Positions 54,009 through 63,008 of a DNA stretch of 64,000 bases are shown one piece after another. This DNA comes from Polaromonas sp. (GTDB taxonomy: Bacteria > Pseudomonadota > Gammaproteobacteria > Burkholderiales > Burkholderiaceae_C), in assembly GCF_010365105.1 (NCBI RefSeq), contig NZ_JAAFGZ010000002.1, forward strand, positions 155,001-219,000. Reading direction: 5' to 3'. Under the pieces are notes generated by a model that searched no databases, was not told where the DNA came from, and was given only the letters and a program-made list of their open reading frames with translations. The position numbers were made by a program, and so were the translations under genes. Position 1 is the stretch's first letter, and each line of letters starts with the position of its first letter.

Positions 54009-54614
54009 TCAGGCCGCTGTCTGTTGTGGCAGTTTCAGCAAGCCCAAAGTTGCGGTCATGGCAGCATCCATGGCACTGCGATCTCGTCGTATTTTGGTCA
54101 GCAAGGCGGCGCCCAGCCACAACTCGTACAGCGACAGCGCCGTCTGGTTAGCATCGAAATCGCTGGCCAGCGAACCCTCGGCCAAGCCTTCTGCAATGCA
54201 GTGACCCAGCCGCTCGATGATCAGGTTGGTGCCGCGCAGCAAGGCGACGCGCATGGCTTCGGACATGTCAGACACCTCACCGCTCAGCTTCACCACCAGA
54301 CAATTGCATTCAGTGACCTGCGCATCGTCGGTGCTGGCCCAGCTTTCCCAGTAGCGCATCAGGCGCTCTGCAGCGGGCGTTCCGTCGGGCCGGAGTTGCT
54401 GGTCAACATGCGCCAGGTAATCCTTGACGTAGCTGTCAACCAGCGCTTCGCCGAAGGCTTCCTTCGATTTGAAGTAGTGGTAGAACGAGCCCTTGGGCAC
54501 GCGGGCCGTGGCCAGGATTTCGTTCAGTCCGACCGCCGAGAAGCCCTTGCCCAAAATGATGGTGCGTCCCGTGTCGAGGATGTGTTGCTTGACATCCGTG
54601 TGTTCGTTGCTCAT
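54009..54614 (-). CDS. nemR: NemR-type TetR-family repressor
   Basis: A 201-aa regulator. The N-terminal helix-turn-helix GLNEILATARVPKGSFYHYFKSKEAFG (about 29-55) is nearly that of E. coli NemR, and TECNCLVVKLSGEVSDMSEAMR (102-123) matches the region of NemR's redox-sensing Cys106; here Cys105 is the equivalent, with Cys103 beside it. NemR is inactivated by hypochlorous acid, quinones and methylglyoxal, releasing nemA. Its target genes here are probably itself, yqhD, nemA and the rest of the minus-strand run. The start at 54614 is supported by the family N-terminus. Confidence 0.9.
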   Translation of the reverse strand: MSNEHTDVKQHILDTGRTIILGKGFSAVGLNEILATARVPKGSFYHYFKSKEAFGEALVDSYVKDYLAHVDQQLRPDGTPAAERLMRYWESWASTDDAQVTECNCLVVKLSGEVSDMSEAMRVALLRGTNLIIERLGHCIAEGLAEGSLASDFDANQTALSLYELWLGAALLTKIRRDRSAMDAAMTATLGLLKLPQQTAA

Positions 54615-54637
54615 GGGCTGGAGTTTACCGTTTAAAT

Positions 54638-54652
54638 TAGACCAGTCGTCTA
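54638..54652. promoter_or_regulatory. Predicted NemR operator in the nemR/RIO-kinase intergenic region
   Basis: TAGACCAGTCGTCTA: perfect 5-bp arms TAGAC/GTCTA with a CAGTC centre, 23 bp before the nemR ATG and 45 bp before the divergent kinase ATG. Together with its near-identical partner at 53926 it forms a pair of regulator sites. Confidence 0.78.
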
Positions 54653-54697
54653 GTAAGGTCTTCTGCTGTCCATGAGCGGCTCGCGTTGCCGGGCACA

Positions 54698-55552
54698 ATG
54701 TCGGGCATGAAAGCACCCCCAAGACTCCAATCCCTCGTTGAAGAGGGCCTGATCGATACCGTCGTCCGCCAGCTCATGAGTGGCAAGGAGGCGATGGTCT
54801 ATGTGGTTCGCTGCGGCGACGAAACGCGTTGCGCCAAGATCTACAAGGAAGCCGACCAGCGCAGCTTTCGCCAGGCGGTCGATTACACCGAAAACCGCAA
54901 GGTCAAGAACAGCCGGCAGGCGCGCGCGATGGCCAAGGGCACCAAGTTTGGCCGGCAGGCCAGCGAAGCCGCCTGGCAAAGCGCCGAGGTCGATGCCCTG
55001 TACAAGCTGGCCGATGCCGGCGTGCGCGTGCCGCAGCCGTACAACTTCTGCGACGGCGTGTTGCTGATGGAACTGGTGACCGACGCCAACGGCGACGCCG
55101 CGCCACGCCTGAACGATGTCGATTTCACGCCCGAAGAGGCGCGCCGGCACCATGCCAGCTTGACCACCGAAGTCATCCGCATGCTGTGCGCCGGCGTCGT
55201 CCACGGCGACCTGTCCGAGTTCAACATCCTGCTGGCCGAAGACGGCCCGGTCATCATCGACCTGCCGCAGGCGGTGGATGCCGCCGGCAACAATCACGCC
55301 AATCGCATGCTGCTGCGCGACGTAGCCAACCTGCGCAATTTCTTTGGCCGTTTCGCGCCCGACCTGCTGAAGATCGACTACGGCAACGAGATGTGGGATT
55401 TGTACCAGCGCGGCGTGCTGTACCCCGACACGGTGCTGACCGGCCAGTTCCGGCGCAAGACCGGGCCGGTGGACCTGGGCGGCGTGCTGCGCGAGATCGA
55501 CGACGCCAGCGCCGAGGAAGCCGCGCGCCGCGTGCGCATGGCGCAGTCCTGA
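54698..55552 (+). CDS. RIO-type serine/threonine protein kinase
   Basis: An atypical kinase of 284 aa. The phosphate loop region LMSGKEAMVYVVRCG is near residue 25, the catalytic lysine in CAKIYKEAD, LLMELVTDANG forms the hinge, VVHGDLSEFNILL is the catalytic loop (Asp and Asn) and VIIDLPQAVD carries the metal-binding Asp. RIO1-like kinases occur in many proteobacteria without a settled role; archaeal and eukaryotic relatives act in ribosome assembly. Starts at 54686 (TTG), 54698 and 54707 are possible. It diverges from nemR with an 83-bp gap containing an operator. Confidence 0.88.
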   Translation: MSGMKAPPRLQSLVEEGLIDTVVRQLMSGKEAMVYVVRCGDETRCAKIYKEADQRSFRQAVDYTENRKVKNSRQARAMAKGTKFGRQASEAAWQSAEVDALYKLADAGVRVPQPYNFCDGVLLMELVTDANGDAAPRLNDVDFTPEEARRHHASLTTEVIRMLCAGVVHGDLSEFNILLAEDGPVIIDLPQAVDAAGNNHANRMLLRDVANLRNFFGRFAPDLLKIDYGNEMWDLYQRGVLYPDTVLTGQFRRKTGPVDLGGVLREIDDASAEEAARRVRMAQS

Positions 55553-55593
55553 GGCGGCGGCATCATCCTGGCTTTTTTCCAGGCGCACACGTC

Positions 55594-55650
55594 AGCTGAT
55601 AGCTCTTTGCTACTGAATCAATAGCTGTTTACGCTTGCGGGATGTGCGGG
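55594..55650 (+). repeat. 3'-end interspersed repeat, copy 10 (after the RIO kinase gene)
   Basis: TGCTACT-GAATCA-ATAGC, then GTTTACGCTTGCGG and a degenerate TGTGCGGGGAAGCC tail, about 50 bp after the kinase stop and in the same orientation. Confidence 0.6.
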
Positions 55651-55720
55651 GAAGCCATATTTGATTGCTAAAAAGTGACTGCTGGGGTTTCCGGCGTTGA
55701 TGGCTGCGGTTTATTTTTCT

Positions 55721-56440
55721 GTTCTTTGGTTTGGTGGGTTCTTCTGTGGATTGAGGGGTGAGCGCCTTCCCGGCGGGGGGTAACTTTCTTTTCTGGCAAA
55801 AAAGAAAGTCACCAAAGAAAGTTGCCTTGGGAGCGGGAGCGGGTTAGAGCTGAACGCTCTGTCGGGCCATCGCTTCGCTGGGCCCTGGATTCTCTGATCG
55901 CTGGACAGGATTCCATGGCTTAGCTTGCTGGTTCTACCCTTCGTTCGCCAACAGCTTCACGCTCTGCTTTATCTGCTTTATCTGCTTGGCTTGCTTGGCT
56001 TGCGCTACGTGCGTCGCTTTGGGCTGTTTCATGTTTGCTGTCGGCTGCGCTATTTTTTGTTTCTCAGCTGCCGGGTGTGGAGCCACCATTGCCCTTTTCC
56101 TGTCCGCTGTCTGCAGGTTCAAACCAAGAAACAGACAGGGCGAGAAACTACCAGCAGTCTTTGAAACACAAACGAGCCGATCAAGCAGAGCGTGAAGCTG
56201 TTGGCGAACGAAGGGTAGAACCAGCCAGCTACTGGCATGGCTACCAGCCCCAACCTCCAGGTGCCCAGGGCCCAGCGAAGCGAAGGCCCGTCAGAGCGTT
56301 CAGCTCTGATCCGCTCCCGCTCCCAGGGCAACTTTCTTTGGTTACTTTCTTTTTTGCCAGAAAAGAAAGTCACCCCCCGCCGGGCAGGCGCTCACCCCTC
56401 AATCCACAGAAGAACCCACCAAAGCCAAAGCCAAAGAACA
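55721..56440. repeat. Long inverted repeat: two roughly 250-bp arms around a 213-bp spacer
   Basis: The left arm (55721-55969) is an almost perfect reverse complement of the right arm (56183-56440). Both contain GGGTTCTTCTGTGGATTGAG, a local hairpin of ACTTTCTTTT/AAAAGAAAGT (left copy 55783-55809), GGGAGCGGGAGCGG and TTCGTTCGCCAACAGCTTCA. A stretch in each arm after CTGGGCCCTGG has diverged. The right arm ends in a (AAGAAC)n run. The spacer 55970-56182 has short frames on both strands but no recognisable protein. The arms look like two inverted copies of a Comamonadaceae intergenic repeat. Confidence 0.85.
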
Positions 56441-56471
56441 AGAACAAGAACAAGAACAGAAACTACAGCAA

Positions 56472-58241
56472 TCAAGCGGCAAGCGTCAGCGCATGCCGGC
56501 TCGGCCGTTCGCCGATCTGCTGGCGCCACATGGCGTAGTACAGCCCCTTGGCTTCCAGCAGTTCGGCATGGCTGCCGCTTTCCACGATGCTGCCTTTTTC
56601 CAGCACAAAGATGGTGTTGGCATGCATGATGGTCGAGAGGCGGTGGGCAATCAGGAGCGTGATGCGGCTGCTGCTGGCCGACAGCTGGCGCACGGTGCGG
56701 GTGATCTGTTCCTCGGTGATCGAATCGAGCGCTGACGTGGCTTCGTCAAAAATCAAGAGGCGCGGCTGGCGGATCAAGGCCCGGGCAATCGACAGCCGCT
56801 GCTTTTCACCGCCCGACAGCTTCATGCCCATCTCGCCAATGACCAGGTCCAGCCCCTCGGGCGACTTGGCCAGCAGGTAGGCGCACGCGGCCTGCTCCAT
56901 CGCGGCAATGATTTCGTCGTCGGTTGCGTCGGGTTTGACGAACTGCAGGTTCTCGCGCAGCGTGCCGGCGAACAGGTGCGTTTCCTGCGTCACAAAGCCG
57001 ATTTGCCGCCGGACCTCGTTGTAGCGCAGGTCGCGGGTCGAAATGCCGTTGTAGGACACCTGGCCGCTGGCCGGTGAATACAGGCCGACCAGCAGCTTGA
57101 CCAGCGTGGACTTGCCCGAGCCCGACGGGCCCACGAACGCAATGGTGTCGCCCAGCCCGGCGGAAAACGACAGCGATTCCAGCGCGTTGTCGGCGGCCCC
57201 CTTGTGGCGAAAGCTGACATCGCTAAAGCGCACCGACGTCACCGGCCCGGTCTTGACCGGCGACTCGGGCCGCCGTTCGACCGGTTTTTTCATCAGCGCG
57301 TCAAAGTTCAACAGCGACGTTTCGACCTCCCGGTAGGCCACGATCACATTGCCCAGTTCCTGCAACGGCGCAAAAATCGCCACCGAGATGAACTGCATGG
57401 CGATCAGCTCGCCGGTGCTCAGCACATCGCGAAAGATCAGCCACAGCAGGGCAAACAGGATCGCCAGCTTGAGCAGGCTCAGCGTGGTTCCCTGCAGGAA
57501 GGACAGCAGGCGGATGCGCCTGACCTTTTTCATTTCCAGCGCAAAGATCTTCATCGTCTGCGCCTGCAGCCGGCGTATCTCGGGAAAGGTCAGGCCCAGG
57601 CTCTTGATCAGTTCAATGTTGCGCAGCGACTCGGTGATGAAGCCCGAGTTGCGGTTGGTCTCGCGAACGATGGAACGCTGCTGCGTCTTGATCTCGCGGC
57701 TGAGCAGCCCGGTCAGCCCGCCCATCAGCAGCACGCCGACCAGAAACACCGGCACCAGCATCCAGTGCCTGGTCACTGAGTACCAGCTCAGGAAAGCAAT
57801 GCCCACGATGGCCGCGAAAAAGGTGTTGATGAAGGCGTTGATGAAGCGCTCGCTGTCGGCCCGCACCTTTTGCAGCAGCGACAGCGTTTCGCCGCTGCGC
57901 AGGTCCTCGAATTCCTGGTATTTCAGCCGCAGCACCTGGCGCAGCCCGTCGTTGAAGATCTGCGTGCCGAATTTCTGCACCAGCAGCCGCGTCGCATAGT
58001 CCTGCAGCGTCCTGGCCAGCCGCGACAGCACGGCCACCCCCACCGCCAGCCCGAGCAGCGACAGCACGCCCGACACGAGTTCGGCTTCGGATTTGCCGGC
58101 GCGCCCGATGGCGTAGTCGTCGATGATCCGGCCGAAGATGATCGGGTCGACCAGCGCCAGCACCTGGCTGATGGCGGCCAGCAGCAGGGCGAGGGCGGCG
58201 AGCCTGCGGTGTGGCCGCAGATAGGTCCAGAGAATGTGCAT
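56472..58241 (-). CDS. ABC transporter, fused permease and ATPase (MsbA/MdlB-like)
   Basis: A half-transporter of 589 aa working as a homodimer or heterodimer. The transmembrane domain is 1-310 (six helices, starting RRLAALALLLAAISQVLALVDPIIFGRIIDDYAIG). The ATPase domain has Walker A FVGPSGSGKSTLVKLL near 385, Q-loop IGFVTQETHLFAGTLRENL, signature KLSGGEKQRLSIARAL, Walker B LLIFDEATSALD and the switch IAHRLST. It exports a lipid, peptide or drug; the substrate is unknown. Start MHILWTYLRPHRR at 58241; the upstream frame extension has no family similarity. Confidence 0.9.
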   Translation of the reverse strand: MHILWTYLRPHRRLAALALLLAAISQVLALVDPIIFGRIIDDYAIGRAGKSEAELVSGVLSLLGLAVGVAVLSRLARTLQDYATRLLVQKFGTQIFNDGLRQVLRLKYQEFEDLRSGETLSLLQKVRADSERFINAFINTFFAAIVGIAFLSWYSVTRHWMLVPVFLVGVLLMGGLTGLLSREIKTQQRSIVRETNRNSGFITESLRNIELIKSLGLTFPEIRRLQAQTMKIFALEMKKVRRIRLLSFLQGTTLSLLKLAILFALLWLIFRDVLSTGELIAMQFISVAIFAPLQELGNVIVAYREVETSLLNFDALMKKPVERRPESPVKTGPVTSVRFSDVSFRHKGAADNALESLSFSAGLGDTIAFVGPSGSGKSTLVKLLVGLYSPASGQVSYNGISTRDLRYNEVRRQIGFVTQETHLFAGTLRENLQFVKPDATDDEIIAAMEQAACAYLLAKSPEGLDLVIGEMGMKLSGGEKQRLSIARALIRQPRLLIFDEATSALDSITEEQITRTVRQLSASSSRITLLIAHRLSTIMHANTIFVLEKGSIVESGSHAELLEAKGLYYAMWRQQIGERPSRHALTLAA

Positions 58242-58647
58242 GGTTTTATTCCTTAGCGCTGCGCATGCGCTGCAGTATCTCCAAAAGCGCGGTGGATGAA
58301 GCCAGGCGGAAAATTTCAGCGCCGTGGCAACGCAGACAACGCACGCATCCCCTGCGCAGTGGGTGGCCATGCATTTTCCCCAAAGGCGCGGACGGCAACC
58401 TTTTCAAGGGAGTCGGGTGATGGTGTGGCGTTGAATATTACAGTTTGTTGCCAAGTAAAGCCGTTGTATCCCTTGTTGAGGGGATGTGCCGGCGGGGCTA
58501 TTTCTCTAAAAATTGTCACGTCTGGCGGCCGGTCTCTTCTGTAGTGGCAGCACCCCGTGTCAGCTGGTTGATTTCGTATCAGTGGTGACTGATAAAGTCC
58601 TGGGCGCCACGTCTCAGGCGCATAACTATTAAAGACAAGGGTTCTTC
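58242..58647. other. 406-bp intergenic region before a small gene, with short hairpins
   Basis: A palindrome TATCAGT-GGTG-ACTGATA lies at 58577-58594, and GCGCC/GGCGC arms follow near 58604-58622, both shortly upstream of the small ORF. They could be an operator or leader structure. Nothing else is recognised. Confidence 0.4.
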
Positions 58648-58875
58648 ATGTCCACTCCCAAATACAAAATTGAAAGCAGCGGTACGCTTGCCAGTAATTT
58701 GTTACTGGCCATCAACTTTGACCACCTCTACGACAACAGTTCGCTGGCCGTGGCCATTGCCGCCAAAAGCATTACATTGCCGGTGCAAAAAGAGGTGCGC
58801 GTGGTGCGTGTGCATGACGGGGAAGTGATTTTTCGCACCAAGGTGGCGGATGCGGCGAACACGCACTTTTCCTGA
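58648..58875 (+). CDS. Small conserved-looking protein of unknown function
   Basis: A 75-aa protein (MSTPKYKIESSGTLASNLLLAINFDHLYDNSS...VADAANTHFS). It reads as a compact alpha/beta domain with strands SITLPVQKEVRVVRVHDG and EVIFRTKVA. It is preceded by an AAGACAAGGG ribosome-binding region 9 bp before the ATG. No family recognised. Upstream hairpins suggest it is independently expressed. Confidence 0.6.
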   Translation: MSTPKYKIESSGTLASNLLLAINFDHLYDNSSLAVAIAAKSITLPVQKEVRVVRVHDGEVIFRTKVADAANTHFS

Positions 58876-59040
58876 GTGCCGTTGAGTCAGCCCTTTGCCG
58901 GGGAGCTTGCCCATGCAGAAGTTGACGCGCTGGTGCAGACCATTGCGCAGCGGCGCAGCATGCGCGGACATGCGCCGCTTGCGTCGGCGCTGCTCAAAGC
59001 CTCCAGTCGTAATCGATCGTCAGCGGCGCATGGTCGCTGA
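58876..59040 (+). CDS. Possible 54-aa ORF directly after the small protein
   Basis: GTG immediately follows the preceding TGA. The frame reads PLSQPFAGELAHAEVDALVQ and continues with an arginine-rich stretch, ending inside the 3' end of the antisense xth gene. It might be a coupled small gene or chance; the overlap with xth lowers confidence. Confidence 0.25.
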   Translation: MPLSQPFAGELAHAEVDALVQTIAQRRSMRGHAPLASALLKASSRNRSSAAHGR

Positions 59041-59809
59041 AACGCTGCGCCTTGTGGATGGCTGCCGAGTGGGCGGTGGCGCCAAAGTCCGGCGTCGCTA
59101 TTTGGTAGTCCAGCCGCCAGCCCACGTTTTTGGCATAGGCCTGGCCCCGGTTGCTCCACCAGGTGTAGGCGTCGCCGGTGGTTTCCGGATGTAGCCGGCG
59201 GTACACATCGACCATGCTGGCCTGGCCCAGCAGTTCCGTCATCCAGGCGCGTTCCTCAGGCAGAAAACCGCTGTTCTTGCGGTTGCCCTTGAAGTTTTTC
59301 AAGTCGATTTCCTGGTGTGCGATGTTGATGTCGCCGCACAGCACGAACTCGCGAGGCGTACCGTCGCACTGCTTCAGCGCCGCCAGACGCGGTTGCATCT
59401 CGGCCAGGAAGCGGAACTTGGCCGCCTGGCGCTCCTCGCCCGACGAGCCGCTCGGAAAATAGCAACTGATGATCGACAGTTTCGGGCTGTGGCTGCGTCC
59501 GGGCCGGTCAAAGCGCAATTCGACATAACGGCCTTCGGCATCGAACTCCGTCGAGCCGTAGCCCACGATCACGTCGCTGGGTTCGTGGCGGGTGTAGATG
59601 CCCACGCCCGAGTAGCCTTTTTTCTCGGCAAAGTGGAAATAGCCTTTGCTTCCGGCGATTTCTTCAAACCTGCCACTGATGTCGGTGGCCTGTGCCTTGA
59701 GTTCCTGGACACAAATACAATCCGGCATCGACTGGGCAACCCATTCCTGAAGGCCCTTGGTGGCGGCGGAACGGATGCCGTTGAGGTTGAGGCTGGTTAA
59801 TTTGAACAT
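58994..59809 (-). CDS. xth: Exodeoxyribonuclease III
   Basis: An AP endonuclease / 3'-5' exonuclease of 271 aa in base-excision repair. Motifs: [16 protein letters not shown] (Asn ligand), ICVQELKAQ (metal-binding Glu), [36 protein letters not shown] (catalytic Asp-Asn), and C-terminal [10 protein letters not shown] and [13 protein letters not shown] (catalytic His). The start at 59809 ([11 protein letters not shown]) is the family start. The divergent pyrE start is only 10 bp away. Confidence 0.94.
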   Translation of the reverse strand: MFKLTSLNLNGIRSAATKGLQEWVAQSMPDCICVQELKAQATDISGRFEEIAGSKGYFHFAEKKGYSGVGIYTRHEPSDVIVGYGSTEFDAEGRYVELRFDRPGRSHSPKLSIISCYFPSGSSGEERQAAKFRFLAEMQPRLAALKQCDGTPREFVLCGDINIAHQEIDLKNFKGNRKNSGFLPEERAWMTELLGQASMVDVYRRLHPETTGDAYTWWSNRGQAYAKNVGWRLDYQIATPDFGATAHSAAIHKAQRFSDHAPLTIDYDWRL

Positions 59810-59819
59810 GGGACTTTCA

Positions 59820-60575
59820 ATGAATATGACGACAGGGCAGACAGGCAATCAAGGCGAGGCCATGCCACCGGAGGGCAGCCTGGCCCAGGAGTTCGTGCAG
59901 TTCGCCGTCGAATCGGGGGTGCTGCGCTTTGGCCAGTTCAAAACCAAGGCCGGGCGCATGAGCCCCTACTTTTTCAACGCCGGCCTGTTCGACGACGGCG
60001 CCAAGCTCGGCCGGCTGGCGCAATTTTATGCGCGCCAGCTGCTGGCCGAAGAGCAGCGCAGTGGCCTGGCCTTCGACATGATCTTCGGCCCGGCCTACAA
60101 GGGCATTCCGCTGGCCGCCGCCGTCGCCATCGAGCTCGCGCGGCTGGGGCGCAACCTGCCGTTTGCCTACAACCGCAAGGAAGCCAAGGACCACGGCGAG
60201 GGCGGCACGCTGGTCGGCGCACCCCTCCAGGGGCGGGTGCTGATCGTCGATGACGTGATGTCCGCCGGCACCGCCGTGCGCGAGTCGATAGCGCTGATCC
60301 AGGCGGCCGGCGCCACGCCGCATGCGGTGGCGATTGCGCTGGACCGGCAGGAAAAAGCCACCGAGAACGGGCTGGATGTGGACCACAGCGCCGTGCAATA
60401 CGTCACGCGGCAACTTGGCTTGCAGGTCTGTGCCATTGCGCGCCTGAGCGACTTGCTGCAGTATCTGGCTTTGCACAGCGGCGACGCCACCGGCGGCGAA
60501 AGCGCCGATGCAGCGCCCCTGAAGGAACATTACCAGGCTGTCCTGGCTTACCGCGAACGCTACGGCGTCAACTGA
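59820..60575 (+). CDS. pyrE: Orotate phosphoribosyltransferase
   Basis: Makes orotidine 5'-phosphate from orotate and PRPP in UMP synthesis. The 251 aa include a low-complexity N-terminus (about 1-18) before the family core [66 protein letters not shown] (catalytic Lys/Asp loop) and the PRPP site [18 protein letters not shown] are all present. Starts at 59820, 59826 or 59862 (MPPEGS) are possible; 59862 would leave more room for a promoter. Confidence 0.94.
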   Translation: MNMTTGQTGNQGEAMPPEGSLAQEFVQFAVESGVLRFGQFKTKAGRMSPYFFNAGLFDDGAKLGRLAQFYARQLLAEEQRSGLAFDMIFGPAYKGIPLAAAVAIELARLGRNLPFAYNRKEAKDHGEGGTLVGAPLQGRVLIVDDVMSAGTAVRESIALIQAAGATPHAVAIALDRQEKATENGLDVDHSAVQYVTRQLGLQVCAIARLSDLLQYLALHSGDATGGESADAAPLKEHYQAVLAYRERYGVN

Positions 60576-60585
60576 AGAAACCAAA

Positions 60586-61257
60586 TTGCGCCTGCCCTCA
60601 CTGCTCTCGCCCGGTCTTGCCGGTCTGGCCTTCCTTCTGGGCGGCGCTGCGGCGGCGCAGGACATCTACTCCTGCGTGGACGCGAAAGGCCGCACCCTCA
60701 CCGCCGACCGCCCGATTGCCGAATGCACCGACCGCACCCAGCGCACGCTGTCGCCGTCCGGCATCGTCACTCGCCAGATCGGTCCCTCACTGACCGCACA
60801 TGAGCAGACCGCGCAGGATGAAAAAGACAGGCGGGCGGCCGAGCTGCGTGCCCGCGAAGCCGAAGAGCGGCGCCGCGACAAGGCGCTGCTGCTGCGCTAT
60901 CCCACGCCTGAAGTGCATGCGCGCGAACGTTCGGCGGCGCTGCTGCAGATCGATGAAGTCATCAAGGCGTCAAGCAAGCGGCGCGGCGAGCTGGCTGACC
61001 AGCGCAAGTCCCTGGCCGGCGAACTGGAGTTTTATGCCAAGGACCCGTCCAGGGCGCCGGCTTCGCTCAAGCGCAGGCTGGAGGAAAACGAGGGCAGCGT
61101 CGCCGTGCAGCAACGCTTCATCGCCGACCAGCAGCAGGAAAAAAAGCGCGTCAACCAGCGCTTTGATGAAGAGCTGGCCAAGCTCAGGCAGCTGTGGCCG
61201 GCAGCCAGTCCCCCTGCCCCTGGCAGCGCTGGCAGTTCCCGGACCGTCAGGAACTGA
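60586..61257 (+). CDS. DUF4124-domain periplasmic protein with coiled coil
   Basis: A 223-aa protein. Signal peptide about 1-24 (LSPGLAGLAFLLGGAAAAQ), then the DUF4124 motif DIYSCVDAKGRTLTADRPIAEC at about 25-47. A long charged helical region follows (EKDRRAAELRAREAEERRRDKALL and EVIKASSKRRGELADQRKSLAGEL), likely coiled coil. The TTG start at 60586 is 10 bp after pyrE. The function of the family is unknown. Confidence 0.82.
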   Translation: MRLPSLLSPGLAGLAFLLGGAAAAQDIYSCVDAKGRTLTADRPIAECTDRTQRTLSPSGIVTRQIGPSLTAHEQTAQDEKDRRAAELRAREAEERRRDKALLLRYPTPEVHARERSAALLQIDEVIKASSKRRGELADQRKSLAGELEFYAKDPSRAPASLKRRLEENEGSVAVQQRFIADQQQEKKRVNQRFDEELAKLRQLWPAASPPAPGSAGSSRTVRN

Positions 61258-61382
61258 GTTTTTGCAACTTTTGAGCTATCTCCCGTGACAGATGGCCGCG
61301 AGTCCGCATGACGCCTTTCCCTTCCAGGAGAGGCCGGGATGGGGGTCAGCAGGCGTGGGGTCAGTCACGAAAAACGCCATCG

Positions 61383-61425
61383 GGGAGCCCTCACCCCAGC
61401 CCTCTCCCAGAGGGAGAGGGAGTAA
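61383..61425. repeat. Palindromic CCCTCTCCC/GGGAGAGGG element
   Basis: Perfect 9-bp arms (61400-61408 and 61412-61420) with an AGA loop, preceded by CCCTCACCCCAG. This is a widespread proteobacterial intergenic palindrome. It lies between the DUF4124 gene and gatB (convergent) and could act as a terminator. Confidence 0.65.
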
Positions 61426-61458
61426 GAAGGGACTCCATTCTGCAAGCTGAGCAGCTTC

Positions 61459-61527
61459 AATTTTTGAAGCCAGATTGCCTGTTTGCGCAATGCTGGCGTG
61501 CATGAGTAGCTATTATTTCAATAGCGT
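61459..61527 (-). repeat. 3'-end interspersed repeat, copy 11 (after gatB)
   Basis: On the minus strand GCTATT-GAAATA-ATAGC, about 20 bp, TTGCGCAAACAGG and a longer tail. It starts 24 bp after the gatB stop and in the same orientation. Confidence 0.72.
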
Positions 61528-61550
61528 TTTAATGCATGCAGTGCAGGGCC

Positions 61551-63008
61551 TCAAGCCAGCTTTTTCTTCAGCAATTCATTCACCTGCGCCGGGTTGGCCT
61601 TGCCCTTGGTCGCCTTCATGGCCTGGCCGACCAGCGCATTGAAGGCTTTGGCGTTGCCGGCGCGCACCTCTTCGACGTTTTTGGCGTTGGCCGCCAGCAC
61701 GCCGTCGATGATGGTTTCGAGTTCACCGGTGTCGCTCATCTGCTTGAGGCCTTTGGCGTCGATCAGCGTGTCAACGTCCTGGCCTTCGCCGGTCCACAAG
61801 GCGTCAAACACCTGCCGGGCGGCATTGTTGGAAACCGTGCCGTCGGCAATGCGGCCAATCAGCGCGGCCAGCTGGGCGGCGCTGACGCTGGACGCTTCAA
61901 TCGACTTTTCTTCTGCATTCAGGCGGCGCGACAACTCGCCCATGACCCAGTTGCTGGCCAGCTTCGGCTGCTTGCTGGCCGTTGCCACCGCCTCGAAGTA
62001 AGCCGCCGTCGCCTTGCTCTGCGTCAATTGGCCTGCGTCGTAGTCGCTCAGGCCATAGTCGGCGACAAAACGCGCCGCCATCACGCGCGGCAGTTCCGAC
62101 ATTTCCGCACGGGTCTTTTCCACCCAGTCCCGGCCAATCACCAGCGGCGGCAAGTCCGGGTCGGGGAAATAGCGGTAGTCGGCGGCGTCTTCCTTGCTGC
62201 GCATGCTGCGCGTCTCGCCGGTGTCCGGGTCGAACAGCACGGTCGCCTGCTGGATGGCGTGGCCGTCCTCGATCTGCTCGATCTGCCAGCGCACTTCGTA
62301 GTCCATGGCCTGCTGCATGAACTTGAAGCTGTTGAGGTTCTTGATCTCGCGACGCGTGCCCAGCGGCTCGCCGGGCTTGCGCACCGATACGTTGGCGTCG
62401 CAGCGGAAGCTGCCTTCCTGCATGTTGCCGTCGCAGATGCCGATCCAGGTGACGATCTTGTGCAACTCTTTGGCATAGGCCACGGCCTCGGCCGTCGAGC
62501 GCATGTCGGGCTCGGTGACGATCTCCAGCAGCGGCGTGCCGGCGCGGTTCAGGTCGATGCCGCTCTGGCCGATGAAGTCTTCATGCAGCGACTTGCCAGC
62601 GTCTTCTTCGAGGTGGGCGCGTACCAGCCGAACGGATTTCTTTTCGCCATCCAGGAAAAAATCGACCACGCCGCCCTGCACCACGGGAATCTCGAACTGG
62701 CTGATCTGGTAGCCCTTGGGCAGGTCGGGGTAGAAATAGTTCTTGCGGGCGAACACGCTGCTTTCGGCAATGTGCGCATTCACGGCCAGGCCAAACTCGA
62801 TGGCGCGCTGGACCGCGCCCTTGTTCATCACCGGCAGCGCGCCGGGCAGGGCGAAATCGACGGCCGACGCGTTGGTGTTGGGCTCGGCACCGAACGAGGT
62901 CGAGGCGCGGCTGAAAATCTTGGATTTCGTGGTCAACTGGGTGTGGGTTTCAAAGCCGATAACGACTTCGTAGCCCTGCACCAGCAGGGAGGGGGTGGTT
63001 TTGCTCAT
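61551..63008 (-). CDS. gatB: Asp-tRNA(Asn)/Glu-tRNA(Gln) amidotransferase subunit B
   Basis: The tRNA-binding kinase/transamidation subunit of GatCAB; 485 aa. [39 protein letters not shown] opens the protein; [21 protein letters not shown], the metal-binding-region [11 protein letters not shown] and [17 protein letters not shown] are all classic. A C-terminal YqeY-like helical domain ends the sequence ([17 protein letters not shown]). The ATG overlaps the gatA stop as ATGA, so the subunits are coupled. Confidence 0.96.
   Translation of the reverse strand: MSKTTPSLLVQGYEVVIGFETHTQLTTKSKIFSRASTSFGAEPNTNASAVDFALPGALPVMNKGAVQRAIEFGLAVNAHIAESSVFARKNYFYPDLPKGYQISQFEIPVVQGGVVDFFLDGEKKSVRLVRAHLEEDAGKSLHEDFIGQSGIDLNRAGTPLLEIVTEPDMRSTAEAVAYAKELHKIVTWIGICDGNMQEGSFRCDANVSVRKPGEPLGTRREIKNLNSFKFMQQAMDYEVRWQIEQIEDGHAIQQATVLFDPDTGETRSMRSKEDAADYRYFPDPDLPPLVIGRDWVEKTRAEMSELPRVMAARFVADYGLSDYDAGQLTQSKATAAYFEAVATASKQPKLASNWVMGELSRRLNAEEKSIEASSVSAAQLAALIGRIADGTVSNNAARQVFDALWTGEGQDVDTLIDAKGLKQMSDTGELETIIDGVLAANAKNVEEVRAGNAKAFNALVGQAMKATKGKANPAQVNELLKKKLA

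Noticed and set aside
55925..56195. Short ORFs on both strands across the spacer of the long inverted repeat
   Set aside because: They are built from low-complexity leucine/cysteine or glutamine/lysine runs caused by CTGCTT-type repeats and extend into the arms.
58895..59194. 99-codon plus-strand ORF overlapping xth
   Set aside because: Mostly antisense to the well-supported xth gene, with arginine/cysteine-rich shadow composition.
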